DNA from: Firmicutes bacterium UBA7510
GTDB taxonomy: Bacteria > Bacillota > Clostridia > Tissierellales > Sedimentibacteraceae
DNA length: 64,000 nucleotides
Direction of reading: 5' to 3'
Assembly (NCBI GenBank): GCA_002479485.1
Contig: DLNM01000035.1
Location: 62,726 to 126,725 of the forward strand
Shown in pieces: positions 7,214 to 17,263 of this stretch (its first letter is position 1; every line of letters begins with the position of its first letter). The position numbers and the translations under genes were made by a program. Below the pieces are notes generated by a model. The model searched no databases. It saw nothing but the letters and a program-made list of their open reading frames with translations, and was not told the origin of the DNA.

Positions 7214-9373
7214 ATGAAATTATTATTCATTGGAGAAACCGATAGTTTAGCAAAAGCTTTAGTAGACACTTTTGCTAAAGAAGATGATAGTATATTTATA
7301 GTATCAAAGTGTGATTTTAAAAGTAATAATAGACCAGCATTACAATATAAATTTTATTCAATTTCATCAGATCATTTGATTAATAATGAAATATTTATGT
7401 CAATAAATCCAGATGTTATTGTTTTTGCTGGAAAGTATTTTTTAAGCAGTGATTGGGATGTAAAGAATAGTTCTGATAACTATTTATCCCAATTATCTTT
7501 TTGGCTTGAAAAGAGTAAGACTGTTAAGAAATTTGTATATTTATCATCAACTCAGGTTTATGGAGATATAGGACAAGCAATAAATGAGGAGAATCTAATA
7601 AATCCAGTATCTTTAAAAGGCTTAACCATGGCTAGCGGAGAGGCTATGGTTAAACTTTATGAAAAACAATTTGAAATAAAAACTTCAATATTAAGATGCT
7701 CAGATATTTTTGACTATAACATAAATGTTGGATACAATGACTTTTTGTCAGAGTCAGTAAACAAATTGTTAACTAATTTAACCATAAAAGTATCAGATAA
7801 GGAATTTATACAACCAATTCATGTGAATGATATAGCAAATGCTATAAAGCGCTTACTTCAAAATGGTTTATATAACAAAATATACAATGTTTGTTCGTCA
7901 AATGTTATAAAAAAATCTACAATGTATGAAATACTAACTAATAAAATTGACAATAAATGTGAAATAGATATTTCAATAGGTGAAGGAATAACAATTGATA
8001 ATGAAACCTTAAAACATGATATAGAATGGGTAGATTTTAAGAATTTTAAAGAATTCATAGAGGAGCATAATTTCTCAAAATATTTTGATATTGATGGATT
8101 AGATAAAAATATAAAATCTAAGTCTGAATTAAAAAAATTTAGATTATTTAAAAGATTTAGTGACTTTACTAGAAAAATTATGGAGCATTGTATTATATTT
8201 ATAGTTTTTTGTTTTTTAATCTTTTTGACTAAGGATAATAATTTATTTGCAAATGTTGATTGGATGGTTATATATTTAATTTTAATATCACTTTCCTATG
8301 GCATTTTTCACACTACTATAGCAGTAGTGCTTTCAAGTATAATTTATTTATTTAATATAAATTTTGATTTTAAGGAAATTACAAATTTTTATTCCTATGT
8401 TGATATAATTTTAAAGGTTATTGAATATCTTTTAATTGGAATTTTTATTGCATACATTGTAGAGATGCTTAAAGAAGATATAAGAATAAAAACTGAAGAG
8501 AATGCTTTATTAATTGCTGAAAAGAATGAAATTAAAGATATAAATAATAAAAATGTTTTAATAAAAAATGAATATGAAAAAAGATTATTAAATACTAAAA
8601 ACAGCTTGCCCAAATTATATTCAATTATATCAAAGATTAATATATTACAACCCGAAAAAATATTTTATGAAATACTTCATGTTGTCTCAGAAATGATGGA
8701 TACAAGTACAGTAGCAGTATATACAACTAATATAAATAGTTCTTATATTAGACTTACAGCAGCGTTAAATAAAGAATCTGTATATAATGGTAAATCTTGG
8801 AATCTAATAGAAGATTTTGATATTAAAGAATCTATAGATAATGGTGAAATATATCGTGGTGATAAATGGCAAGGAAAGCCTGCTTTTGTCGCACCAGTTA
8901 TGCATAGAAATAATTGCATAGCAGTAATAGTTATTAAAAAGATGTTATTTGAAAATCAATCCTTATATCAAGTAAATTTATTGAAAACACTTACTATACT
9001 GATATCAGATGCGGTTTCTAAGGCTATGGATTATGAAAAAAATATGGAAGCAAATAATTACATCGATGGTACGGAAATCCTAATTTATAATGAATTTATA
9101 AAAAAGGTTTCTTTAGGGTATGAAAAACAAAAATTAAATTTAGGCAACTGCTGTGTTATAAAGTGTAATATTGATAGAGATGATATAGAAAAATATTCAT
9201 TAATCAAGAGTTTACTTAGAACTACTGATATATTAGGACTTAATAACAATGACCAAGTATGCATCTTGCTAGGAAATGACTCGAAGGAAGATGGAAAATA
9301 TTTAATTGAACGATTAAAAAATAATAACATTATAGCAGAAATAACAGATGAATTTGAATATTTAGGAGAATAA
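7214..9373 (+). CDS. pelD: PelD-like c-di-GMP receptor fused to a degenerate SDR domain
   Basis: 719 aa. Residues 1-275 form an extended SDR (nucleotide-sugar epimerase-like) domain (YLSSTQVYG at 109-117). The glycine loop is GETDSLAK and the catalytic YxxxK aligns with K135...M139, so activity looks lost. Four membrane helices follow (about 322-340, 350-382, 397-418), then a coiled coil (420-460), a GAF domain (480-600) and a C-terminal degenerate GGDEF domain (620-715). There R669-T-T-D672 fits the RxxD inhibitory c-di-GMP site and the GGDEF position reads NNDQV. This TM-GAF-degenerate GGDEF order is that of PelD, which binds c-di-GMP to switch on Pel synthesis. RBS GGAGAAG; first of the pel genes. 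Confidence 0.85.
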   Translation: MKLLFIGETDSLAKALVDTFAKEDDSIFIVSKCDFKSNNRPALQYKFYSISSDHLINNEIFMSINPDVIVFAGKYFLSSDWDVKNSSDNYLSQLSFWLEKSKTVKKFVYLSSTQVYGDIGQAINEENLINPVSLKGLTMASGEAMVKLYEKQFEIKTSILRCSDIFDYNINVGYNDFLSESVNKLLTNLTIKVSDKEFIQPIHVNDIANAIKRLLQNGLYNKIYNVCSSNVIKKSTMYEILTNKIDNKCEIDISIGEGITIDNETLKHDIEWVDFKNFKEFIEEHNFSKYFDIDGLDKNIKSKSELKKFRLFKRFSDFTRKIMEHCIIFIVFCFLIFLTKDNNLFANVDWMVIYLILISLSYGIFHTTIAVVLSSIIYLFNINFDFKEITNFYSYVDIILKVIEYLLIGIFIAYIVEMLKEDIRIKTEENALLIAEKNEIKDINNKNVLIKNEYEKRLLNTKNSLPKLYSIISKINILQPEKIFYEILHVVSEMMDTSTVAVYTTNINSSYIRLTAALNKESVYNGKSWNLIEDFDIKESIDNGEIYRGDKWQGKPAFVAPVMHRNNCIAVIVIKKMLFENQSLYQVNLLKTLTILISDAVSKAMDYEKNMEANNYIDGTEILIYNEFIKKVSLGYEKQKLNLGNCCVIKCNIDRDDIEKYSLIKSLLRTTDILGLNNNDQVCILLGNDSKEDGKYLIERLKNNNIIAEITDEFEYLGE

Positions 9374-9375
9374 GA

Positions 9376-10269
9376 GTGATTATATATGCGTTGTTAATAA
9401 TCAATTTGTTATTAGTAATTATTTATTTACAAGCTAACCTTAATAATAAGCAAAAATTGTTCATAGGTTTGTTTTTTGTTTTTTTACCGATAATTGGTTT
9501 TGCTATTTATCTAGTTGCATTGCTTGTTATAAGAATAATTAGTAGCAAATTATATGATAGACTTAGTCTAGTTCACAGATATAAGTTCGATGATGAAGTG
9601 CTAACTCCTGATATTAATAAAGAATTAAATATAATTCCAATAAGTGATGCTATGGTAATAAGCAATAATGTTGAAAAACGTAAACTTCTTTTGGAACAGC
9701 TTAAGAAAGATATTTACAATAATTATAAAAATATTTTAATAGCTAGTAATGACAGTGATTCTGAAACAGCGCATTATGTGGCATCAGCAAAAATGGAAAT
9801 TTACAATAAATTAAATATAAATTTACAAAGTGTAATGGAGTCATATGAAAAAGAATCAAGCAAACTATCTAATGTTTATGATGTACTTATTGCATTGATA
9901 GATATTATTGATAGTAAGTTACTGTCTGTAAATGAGAGTAATATCTATAAAACTAAGTATTGCAACATTATAGAGAATGAGTTTATGTCAGATGATATTG
10001 AAATAGATGAAGAAAAGGTAAGCTATTTTGATAAATTTATTGAATATTTAGTACATTTGGAGGAATATGATTTTGTTATACCCGCATTTAGTAAAATTCC
10101 AGAAGAATATAAAAATGAAAACATGTATATACAGATTCTAAAAATGTATTATAGCAAAAATCAAAAAGATAATTTTAAAATGACATTAGATATCTTATGT
10201 AATTCTTCTTTAGCTTTATCTAATGAAGGAGTTGGAATTATACGTTTTTGGTTATCAGAAAGGAATTAA
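9376..10269 (+). CDS. pelE: PelE-like membrane protein of the Pel synthase complex
   Basis: 297 aa beginning at a GTG 2 bases after pelD's stop. Two N-terminal membrane helices (about 1-20 and 27-50) precede a cytoplasmic helical region. In PelE this region is a TPR-like scaffold joining PelD to the glycosyltransferase. The stretch IPISDAMVISNNVEKRKLLL followed by SDSETAHYVASAK resembles Gram-positive PelE proteins I recall. Position between pelD and pelA supports the call. The gene is translationally coupled to pelD (2-base gap) and stops one base before the pelA ATG. Confidence 0.75.
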   Translation: MIIYALLIINLLLVIIYLQANLNNKQKLFIGLFFVFLPIIGFAIYLVALLVIRIISSKLYDRLSLVHRYKFDDEVLTPDINKELNIIPISDAMVISNNVEKRKLLLEQLKKDIYNNYKNILIASNDSDSETAHYVASAKMEIYNKLNINLQSVMESYEKESSKLSNVYDVLIALIDIIDSKLLSVNESNIYKTKYCNIIENEFMSDDIEIDEEKVSYFDKFIEYLVHLEEYDFVIPAFSKIPEEYKNENMYIQILKMYYSKNQKDNFKMTLDILCNSSLALSNEGVGIIRFWLSERN

Positions 10270-10270
10270 T

Positions 10271-11977
10271 ATGCTATCTTTACGGAGATTACTTGGTATA
10301 ATTATAGTTACTATAAGTGTAAGTATTTTATTATTAATGTATGGACTTGAAGAAAATAATTTAGAAAAGGTTGTTTTCGAAAATAATATACCTCAAACAA
10401 CCAATTTATTGAATGGTGATTTATCAATAATAAATAGTGACCGTATATTTTACATAGTCGGAGAAAATAATCAAATATTTAATAACACAGTTGAACTTTT
10501 TAATAGTATGGGTTTAGCATACAAAACAAGTAAAACTATAAATACTAAGCATTTAAATAATAATTCAATTTTGGTTTTTACTTCAGAAAAAATATCAGAT
10601 TGTGCGGATTTACAAGATTTAGAAAGCTACATAAAAAATGGTGGACAAGCTATTTTAGCTGCGGGATTAGCAGAGTCTAATGATGATTCATATTTACAGC
10701 CTATACTTGGAATTGTTGAAAAAACTATAAAAGAAAATTATAACGACTTTTTTATAAAAGATGGATTTTTACCGTTTACGGAAACTAAGATGAATTATTC
10801 TGGATATAATTTATCTACATGGATAAAAACAAAGAATGAAGCTACAGTTTTTATATCAGATTTAACAAAAAACGTACCAATAGTATATTCAAATAATTAT
10901 GGTGATGGTGAAGTCATAGTAATAAATGCTTCATTTTTAGAGGATAAAAAATCGATGGGCATTTTATGTGGTTCTATAACTATTCTGCTTGACGATTTTA
11001 TTTATCCAATAATGGGAACAAAATCAGTATTTTTAGACAACTTCCCTGTTACTAATAACAGTAATGATGGTAAGTCTATGAAAATGTATGGAAGGACAAT
11101 TAACTCCTTAGTTAGAGATAAAATATGGCCTGTTTTTCAAGGAATTTCAGCTAGAAATGGGTTAAAAATAACCTCTAGTGTTTTGGTAGCTGCTTCATTA
11201 AAAGATACTTTTCCGGAATTAACAAACAACTTATTTTATACTATAAGTAAATCATCTATGCAATATGATGGAGAGGTTGTATACGCTGGTAATTTTTATG
11301 ATGATGAAAAAATATATATAAATAATAAATTTAGTGATAGTTTCAATGAGGTTTTTAACAAATATATTATTAATGGTTTTGCTGTTCAATTTGGTATATT
11401 TAATGAAAAAATATATAGTCAAATAAAAGAAAGATTTAATTGTATTAATATTATTCGTGGAAATTTAACAGGTAATAAAAAAGATACTTACATATGCACT
11501 TTAGGAAGAAATGATAAGTACTACAACTTTCCAACTATAAGCTATGGGGATGAGTTAGATAACGGCACTTTATGGGATATATCCTCAATGATTTCTTCCC
11601 AAGGTTTTTTATCCCACTTATTTGATGTTAATGTTTTAATGGGCTTGGAAGAAGGTAATAAAACATGGAATGAAAGAATTAAATATATAGATGATTTTGA
11701 GGATAGAGTTCTCAAACCGTTAAAATGGCTTGAAAGCTGTACTTTATCAGAAAATATTCGCTATATTGACGGTTATATAAACCTAAAGTACAGGTGGAAA
11801 GTTGATAATGATGTTATTACTTTAGTATGCGATGATTTTATTGAAAATCAAGCATTCTATTTTAGAACTGATAAATTAATAGAAAAAATAGAAGGTGCAG
11901 AATATTTAAAGATAAATGACTATTATTATCTTCTGAAAATAAAGGATTCTGTAGTGAAGATAAATCTAAAAAAATGA
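10271..11977 (+). CDS. pelA: PelA-like DUF2194 protein, deacetylase residues apparently lost
   Basis: 568 aa with one N-terminal membrane helix (about 6-24) and an extracytoplasmic region. The DUF2194 features are an early flavodoxin-like half (FYIVGENNQ, LESYIKNGGQAILAAG), then VFLDNFPVTNN where PelA-type deacetylases carry the start of the catalytic domain, and FLSHLFDVNVLMG near the end. In active homologues a His-rich metal motif is expected between these. I see no HxxxH or GYNH motif here, so this copy may not deacetylate the polymer. ATG 10271 has AAAGGA upstream; an earlier in-frame start overlaps pelE and was rejected. It is followed 10 bases later by pelF. Confidence 0.7.
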   Translation: MLSLRRLLGIIIVTISVSILLLMYGLEENNLEKVVFENNIPQTTNLLNGDLSIINSDRIFYIVGENNQIFNNTVELFNSMGLAYKTSKTINTKHLNNNSILVFTSEKISDCADLQDLESYIKNGGQAILAAGLAESNDDSYLQPILGIVEKTIKENYNDFFIKDGFLPFTETKMNYSGYNLSTWIKTKNEATVFISDLTKNVPIVYSNNYGDGEVIVINASFLEDKKSMGILCGSITILLDDFIYPIMGTKSVFLDNFPVTNNSNDGKSMKMYGRTINSLVRDKIWPVFQGISARNGLKITSSVLVAASLKDTFPELTNNLFYTISKSSMQYDGEVVYAGNFYDDEKIYINNKFSDSFNEVFNKYIINGFAVQFGIFNEKIYSQIKERFNCINIIRGNLTGNKKDTYICTLGRNDKYYNFPTISYGDELDNGTLWDISSMISSQGFLSHLFDVNVLMGLEEGNKTWNERIKYIDDFEDRVLKPLKWLESCTLSENIRYIDGYINLKYRWKVDNDVITLVCDDFIENQAFYFRTDKLIEKIEGAEYLKINDYYYLLKIKDSVVKINLKK

Positions 11978-11987
11978 AGGTGAAATT

Positions 11988-13418
11988 ATGCGAGTATGTC
12001 TTATATGTGAAGGTAGTTATCCTTATGTTTTAGGTGGAGTATCTAGCTGGATTCAAATGTTAATAGAAAACTACTCAGATATAGAATTTATAATATGGAG
12101 CATAGCTACAAATAAAGAAGAAATGAGTGATTATAAATATAATCTACCAAGCAATGTAAAAAAGGTAAAAACTTTTTATATTAGTGAGCATAGAATAGAA
12201 GGTCATTATAGAAAAATTAAGTTAGATTCTAATGATAAAGAAGTTCTTAGAAATTTATTAATAGGTGATCTTAATAGCATCGAATGGAAAGAATGTTTAT
12301 GCCTGATGAAAAAATATCAAAAAAATTTGGTAAATATACTTATGAGTAAAGATTTTTTCAACATTTCACTTGAACTATATAGAATGGGGTATTCAAAGAC
12401 TTCTTTTAATGAGTTTTTATGGAGCTTAAGAGGAATGTATTTTCCATTTATGAAAATTTTATCAGAGGACATGATTGAAGCAGATATCTATCATGCAGTT
12501 TCAACAGGTTATGCTGGAATGTTAGGTAGTATAGCATCCAATGTGAAAAATAAACCACTTTTATTATCAGAGCATGGGATATATACAAGAGAACGTGAAG
12601 AAGACATAATACGTTCAAACTGGCTAAGAGGTTCATTCAAAGAACTATGGATTAATTTTTTTAAAAAAATGTCTTTAATAACATATAACCAAGCAAATAT
12701 CGTTACAACCTTATTTGAAGTAAATAAAACTTTGCAAATTGAGTTAGGTTGTCCTGAAGAAAAAATTTTAATTATACCAAATGGTGTAGATATTAATGAT
12801 TTTTCAGACTTAAATCCACGTTCAGAAGAAAGCAAGAAATATTTTAATATTGGAGCTATTCTTAGAATAGTGCCAATTAAAGATGTAAAAACAATGCTTT
12901 TAGCATTTGCAAATGTTAAGAAACTAGTACCAAATGCTAAATTAAATATACTAGGGAATTATGACGAGAATCCAGAATATTATAATGAATGTGTTCAGCT
13001 TGTTAATATGCTTTTAATTGAGGACGTTGTGTTTTATGGACAAGCTAATATAAAAGGATATTTAAATGAATTTGATTTGCTTTTATTAACAAGTATAAGC
13101 GAAGGACAGCCACTTTCTGTTTTGGAGGGAATGGCGTCAGGAATTCCATATATATGCACAAATGTTGGAGATTGCAAAAGCTTATTAGAAGGCAACTGTG
13201 GAGATAATTTAGGCCTTTCTGGATTCATTGTGCCAATTATGGATACTCAAGCTCTCACAAAGCAAATAGTTTATTGTGCTAAAAATAAGGAAAGAATATC
13301 TAAAATGGGCATGGTCGGCAAAGCTAGAGTTTCTAAATACTATAAAAAGAGCTATTTCTTAGAGAAATTTAAAGAAATATACGAAGAATTAGGAGAGTCT
13401 AAAGCATGGCAGGCATAG
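11988..13418 (+). CDS. pelF: PelF glycosyltransferase (GT4)
   Basis: Cytosolic GT-B enzyme polymerising UDP-activated hexosamine into Pel polysaccharide. The N-terminus CLICEGSYPYVLGGVSSW is a PelF signature. The C-terminal half carries IPNGVD, the nucleotide-sugar site and SISEGQPLSVLEGMASG with the EX7E-type Glu residues of GT4. 476 aa is usual for PelF. AAGGTG lies just before ATG 11988. Its 3' end overlaps the start of pelG by 13 bases, so the synthase and the membrane protein are translationally coupled. Confidence 0.93.
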   Translation: MRVCLICEGSYPYVLGGVSSWIQMLIENYSDIEFIIWSIATNKEEMSDYKYNLPSNVKKVKTFYISEHRIEGHYRKIKLDSNDKEVLRNLLIGDLNSIEWKECLCLMKKYQKNLVNILMSKDFFNISLELYRMGYSKTSFNEFLWSLRGMYFPFMKILSEDMIEADIYHAVSTGYAGMLGSIASNVKNKPLLLSEHGIYTREREEDIIRSNWLRGSFKELWINFFKKMSLITYNQANIVTTLFEVNKTLQIELGCPEEKILIIPNGVDINDFSDLNPRSEESKKYFNIGAILRIVPIKDVKTMLLAFANVKKLVPNAKLNILGNYDENPEYYNECVQLVNMLLIEDVVFYGQANIKGYLNEFDLLLLTSISEGQPLSVLEGMASGIPYICTNVGDCKSLLEGNCGDNLGLSGFIVPIMDTQALTKQIVYCAKNKERISKMGMVGKARVSKYYKKSYFLEKFKEIYEELGESKAWQA

Positions 13419-14785
13419 GATTTGAATTAAGAAAAATATTTAGTAGAAAAACATTAGCCTCAAATATAATAGGTTCAATATATGCCACAATGACTACTAT
13501 TGGTCCTACAATAATTTTTATGATTTTATTGTTTACATTAAATAAAGTAATGTATATTTTTAACGCAACGGAGATTGAAAGTTTGTTTTTTGTATCTTCC
13601 TTTACATATGAATTTTTAATAGCAATAATAATAGCATCATTATTTAATACAGTACTTTCTAGGTATATATCTGATAAAATTTTTGAAGAAAAAGAGGAAG
13701 ATATTTGCGCTTCTTTGTTTGGAGCAATGACAGTTACTAGCATTTTATCTGGAATTATATTATTTATTTTTTGTTTTCTAATGTATAAGAAAGACAATGT
13801 ATCAATCTATTTTTTAGCTAACTATTACTTGTTAGGTGTGCTAGCATCAAATACTTATGTACTAATGACTTATGTTTCTGCATTAAAAGAATATAAAGAA
13901 GTAACATTTTCTTTCTTGTTTGGATGTATTCCTGCAATTATTGTATTTTTCTTTACCCATTTAATCTTTAACATAAATATTTTGATTTCCTTATATGCGT
14001 CATTAACTGTGGGATTTACTTTTATTGTAATTATGCTAGTATTTTGGTGTGTAAAAGCATTTGGAATGTCTAGCAATAAATATTTTGAATTTCTTAGATA
14101 TTTTATTAAATACCCCGTTTTAGCAATAAGTGGACTAAGCTATATGTTTGGATTGTATTTATCAAATATAATATATTGGAATTTTTCAGATATGAGACTA
14201 AAAATAAGTATTTTTAGTACAGCACCTAATTATGATATGGCTATGTTTTTTGCTGTTGTCATAAGCTTGCCAGCATTTGTTTTATTTGTTGTAAAAGTAG
14301 AAACAATTTTTTATGACAGATATGTAAAATACATATCTAGCTTAAATGAAGGAACGTATGACCTTATTGAAAAAAATAGGATTAGCATGAATAATACTAT
14401 AAAGCTTCAATTGTTTTTTGTCTATGATATTCAGCTTGTAATAACTGTGTTATCTATATCTGCGGCTGGTATTGTATTTCCTCTTTTTAACATAAGTAAT
14501 CAAGTATTAAGTATGTTTATGATATTAGGAATGGGTTTGTTTTGTACAACTAGTATGTATTTAACTGTATTGTTTTTATATTATTTTCAAGACTATAGAA
14601 GTTCATGTATTACGACAGTTGTTTTTTTTATAGTAGAGCTTATAAGCTGTGTTATTTGTTTAAAGCTAGGTAGTCCTTATTATCCATTACCATTGTTGAT
14701 TGCAGGAATAATAAGTTGGATTATTGGTTTTATATTGCTAAGAAGACGACTAAATAATTTAAATAGTTTTATAATGTGTAAATAG
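13406..14785 (+). CDS. pelG: PelG polysaccharide membrane transporter
   Basis: 459-aa multispanning protein (about 12 hydrophobic helices) of the MATE/Wzx-like flippase type that carries the Pel polymer across the membrane with PelD/E/F. The N-terminus MAGIGFELRKIFSRKTL is diagnostic of PelG. The ATG lies inside the last codons of pelF in another frame. There is no PelB/PelC outer-membrane gene, as expected for a Gram-positive cell. Confidence 0.92.
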   Translation: MAGIGFELRKIFSRKTLASNIIGSIYATMTTIGPTIIFMILLFTLNKVMYIFNATEIESLFFVSSFTYEFLIAIIIASLFNTVLSRYISDKIFEEKEEDICASLFGAMTVTSILSGIILFIFCFLMYKKDNVSIYFLANYYLLGVLASNTYVLMTYVSALKEYKEVTFSFLFGCIPAIIVFFFTHLIFNINILISLYASLTVGFTFIVIMLVFWCVKAFGMSSNKYFEFLRYFIKYPVLAISGLSYMFGLYLSNIIYWNFSDMRLKISIFSTAPNYDMAMFFAVVISLPAFVLFVVKVETIFYDRYVKYISSLNEGTYDLIEKNRISMNNTIKLQLFFVYDIQLVITVLSISAAGIVFPLFNISNQVLSMFMILGMGLFCTTSMYLTVLFLYYFQDYRSSCITTVVFFIVELISCVICLKLGSPYYPLPLLIAGIISWIIGFILLRRRLNNLNSFIMCK

Positions 14786-14802
14786 TAGGAGAGTGTGTAA
14801 GT

Positions 14803-16542
14803 ATGAGAAAAATTATAAAAAATGGAGAAGTTATTCTATTAATATTTTTAGTTTTGGCATTTGTTTCTTTTACATTCTTATATTTGAATACCTCTGTAAA
14901 AGTTGAAAAACCAGATATAACAGATAAAGCATCATCTCTTGAGAACTGGACTGTCGAAGATAGTGATTTGAATGGATTGCCAATAAAAGAAGATAAGTCA
15001 ATATATCCTAATACTCCAGATACTAATATATATGATGTTTATATTACAATTTTTCCAACTAAGGACGAAAATGGTGAGCTTTTAGATTTCTCGGATTTTT
15101 CAAAACATACATCAAGAGATCATGCATATAATCCTGTTTTAAACTGTAACGTCCAGATATTAAATGAAGATGAAAAGCTTGATCCAATCACAGTTACTGA
15201 TAAGACAAATGCTACTATAAGGGTTCGTGGTAACTCCTCAAGGGGAGATTTATATAAAAGTTATAAAATTAAGCTTGATGATGAAGCTAAAACCTTTTTT
15301 GGTCAATCTGTATTAAATATAAATAAACATAGTGAAGATAGAACTAAAATATTAACTAAGTTTAGTGCAGATATGTTAATAGGAATGCCAGATATGGTAA
15401 GTTATCGTACTAATTTTATGCGTGTTTGGATAAAGGATGATTCATTACCTATTGAGGATCGAAAATATGAATATTACGGATTATATACAAATATTGAACA
15501 GCCTAACAAAACATTTTTAGAGGTTAGAGGATTAGATAGTAACTGTTCTATGTATAAAGCGAGAAATTTTAGTTTTCAAAAAGATGAGTTAATTAGAAAT
15601 ATTGATGACCCTGAATATTCTGAAGTTGAATTTGAACAAGTGCTTACAATAAGAGAGGCAGAAGATCATACTAAGCTTATAGAACTATTAGAAGCTATAA
15701 ACAATCCTACTATGGGATTTGAAGAACTATTTTCTACCTATTTTAATGAAGATAATTATTTAACATGGCTTGCGTTTAATTTGTTAGTTGGTTCTGAAGA
15801 TATACTGAACCATAACTTTATAATTTATAGCCCTAATAATTCAAAAACATGGTACTTTATACCTTGGGATTTTGATGCTAATATGGATGCAATATCCTCA
15901 AATGCTATAGCTCCAAGCCTTAGGTCTGGGCAGAAATTAAATATGGTAACATTACATAAAAAGTTTTTTAAATATCCTGGAAGTATTGATAAATTAAATG
16001 AAAAAATTCTTGAACTTAAAAACGAATACTTTACAGAGGAAAACATACGCTCATATACTGATTTATATTTGCCTGTTTTAGAAAAAACATTACCATATTA
16101 TCCTGATTTATCTCTGCTAAAGAGCGATCCTGTAGAAGTTGTTGAACTTATAAATTCATTTAGTGACATTATACAACAAAATTATGATAATTTTTTATAT
16201 TCATTTAATTTTCCAGCACCAATGTTTGTTTCAGCACCAGAAAAAAATAATGATGGTACTCTTCATCTAGCATGGGAGCCTTCTTATTCATATCAAGGTA
16301 GAACTATAACCTATAAAGTTAAAATATATGATACTTACAAAATGGATAAAATTTTGTTTGAACAAGAAAATATAGTAGGTACAACACTTGATGTAGATAT
16401 AAATTTACAACCTGGTAAATATTATCTAGAAGTAAAGGCAGTAGATAGTGAAAGCAATGAGCAATTCTCTCTTGAACATTATGAATTTGCTGGTGTTGAG
16501 TTTATATATGTTAATGGCTTGTTAGAATTTACAATAGAGTAG
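14803..16542 (+). CDS. CotH-family protein kinase, membrane anchored
   Basis: 579 aa. One N-terminal hydrophobic helix (about 10-28) anchors a CotH kinase-like domain (about 50-440) and a C-terminal fibronectin-III-like domain (about 470-560, ending HYEFAGVEFIYV). The kinase motifs are visible: RGNSSRGDLYKSYKIKL, LNINKHSEDRTKIL, and YFIPWDFDANMD, the catalytic acidic motif region of CotH proteins. Spore CotH phosphorylates coat proteins; here the enzyme would act outside the membrane on an envelope or matrix target. It sits 17 bases after pelG in the same operon, with VTC and DUF4956 genes behind it, a trio often found together. Substrate is unknown. Confidence 0.85.
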   Translation: MRKIIKNGEVILLIFLVLAFVSFTFLYLNTSVKVEKPDITDKASSLENWTVEDSDLNGLPIKEDKSIYPNTPDTNIYDVYITIFPTKDENGELLDFSDFSKHTSRDHAYNPVLNCNVQILNEDEKLDPITVTDKTNATIRVRGNSSRGDLYKSYKIKLDDEAKTFFGQSVLNINKHSEDRTKILTKFSADMLIGMPDMVSYRTNFMRVWIKDDSLPIEDRKYEYYGLYTNIEQPNKTFLEVRGLDSNCSMYKARNFSFQKDELIRNIDDPEYSEVEFEQVLTIREAEDHTKLIELLEAINNPTMGFEELFSTYFNEDNYLTWLAFNLLVGSEDILNHNFIIYSPNNSKTWYFIPWDFDANMDAISSNAIAPSLRSGQKLNMVTLHKKFFKYPGSIDKLNEKILELKNEYFTEENIRSYTDLYLPVLEKTLPYYPDLSLLKSDPVEVVELINSFSDIIQQNYDNFLYSFNFPAPMFVSAPEKNNDGTLHLAWEPSYSYQGRTITYKVKIYDTYKMDKILFEQENIVGTTLDVDINLQPGKYYLEVKAVDSESNEQFSLEHYEFAGVEFIYVNGLLEFTIE

Positions 16543-16552
16543 GGTGATAGCT

Positions 16553-17263
16553 ATGAAATATGATGGAAATACATTGAGGCATGAGCTAAAGTACTATATC
16601 AATGAAAGTGTTTATCATACCTTAAGAAATAGGTTAAAAATCATAATAAATGCAGATTCAAATATGAAAAGTGATGAGGGTTACTTGGTAACTAGTCTAT
16701 ATTTTGATGATATATATAAATCAGCTATGAGTGAAAAGATATCTGGTTCTAGGTTTAGAAAAAAGTTTAGAATTAGAAGCTATGAACGAAATGACAGTCT
16801 GATTAAGCTTGAATGTAAAAGTAAATTTGATGAATATATATCAAAGGTAAGTGCTAATTTGTCTAAAGTAGAGTACGATTTAATATTAGCTGGTAATTAT
16901 GATTTTTTATTTACACGTAATGAAAATATATGTAAGGAATTATTAGCATATAACAAAATAAAATTGCTTAAACCTGTAGTTGCAGTAGAATATCAACGAG
17001 AAGCATTTATTTTGAAGGAGGGTAATGTACGTATAACCTTTGACAAAGATATATCCGCCTCTACTGGTACATTAGATATGTTTGATGAAAGCTTCGCTAC
17101 ATCAAAGGTATTACCAGAAAAAATAATGGTTTTAGAAATAAAATATGATGACTATTTACCATCTAAGGTGCAAAGCATACTAAAAACAGCTATGACTGAA
17201 AAGTGTGCTATTTCAAAATACGTTATGTGTAGAGAAAATAAGAGGAGGTTAAAATACAGATGA
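16553..17263 (+). CDS. VTC-domain (polyphosphate polymerase-like) protein
   Basis: 236-aa cytosolic protein of the VTC/CYTH tunnel-fold family. The basic and acidic residues that line the tunnel are in order: RHELKYYI, FRKKFRIRSYE, IKLECKSK, PVVAVEYQREAF, VRITFDKDI and VLEIKYDDYLP. The eukaryotic relative Vtc4 makes polyphosphate from ATP; the bacterial role is unproven. ATG 16553 is preferred over GTG 16544 because AGGGTG precedes it correctly. It follows the CotH gene directly and overlaps the DUF4956 gene by four bases, which suggests the two proteins work as a pair. Confidence 0.85.
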   Translation: MKYDGNTLRHELKYYINESVYHTLRNRLKIIINADSNMKSDEGYLVTSLYFDDIYKSAMSEKISGSRFRKKFRIRSYERNDSLIKLECKSKFDEYISKVSANLSKVEYDLILAGNYDFLFTRNENICKELLAYNKIKLLKPVVAVEYQREAFILKEGNVRITFDKDISASTGTLDMFDESFATSKVLPEKIMVLEIKYDDYLPSKVQSILKTAMTEKCAISKYVMCRENKRRLKYR

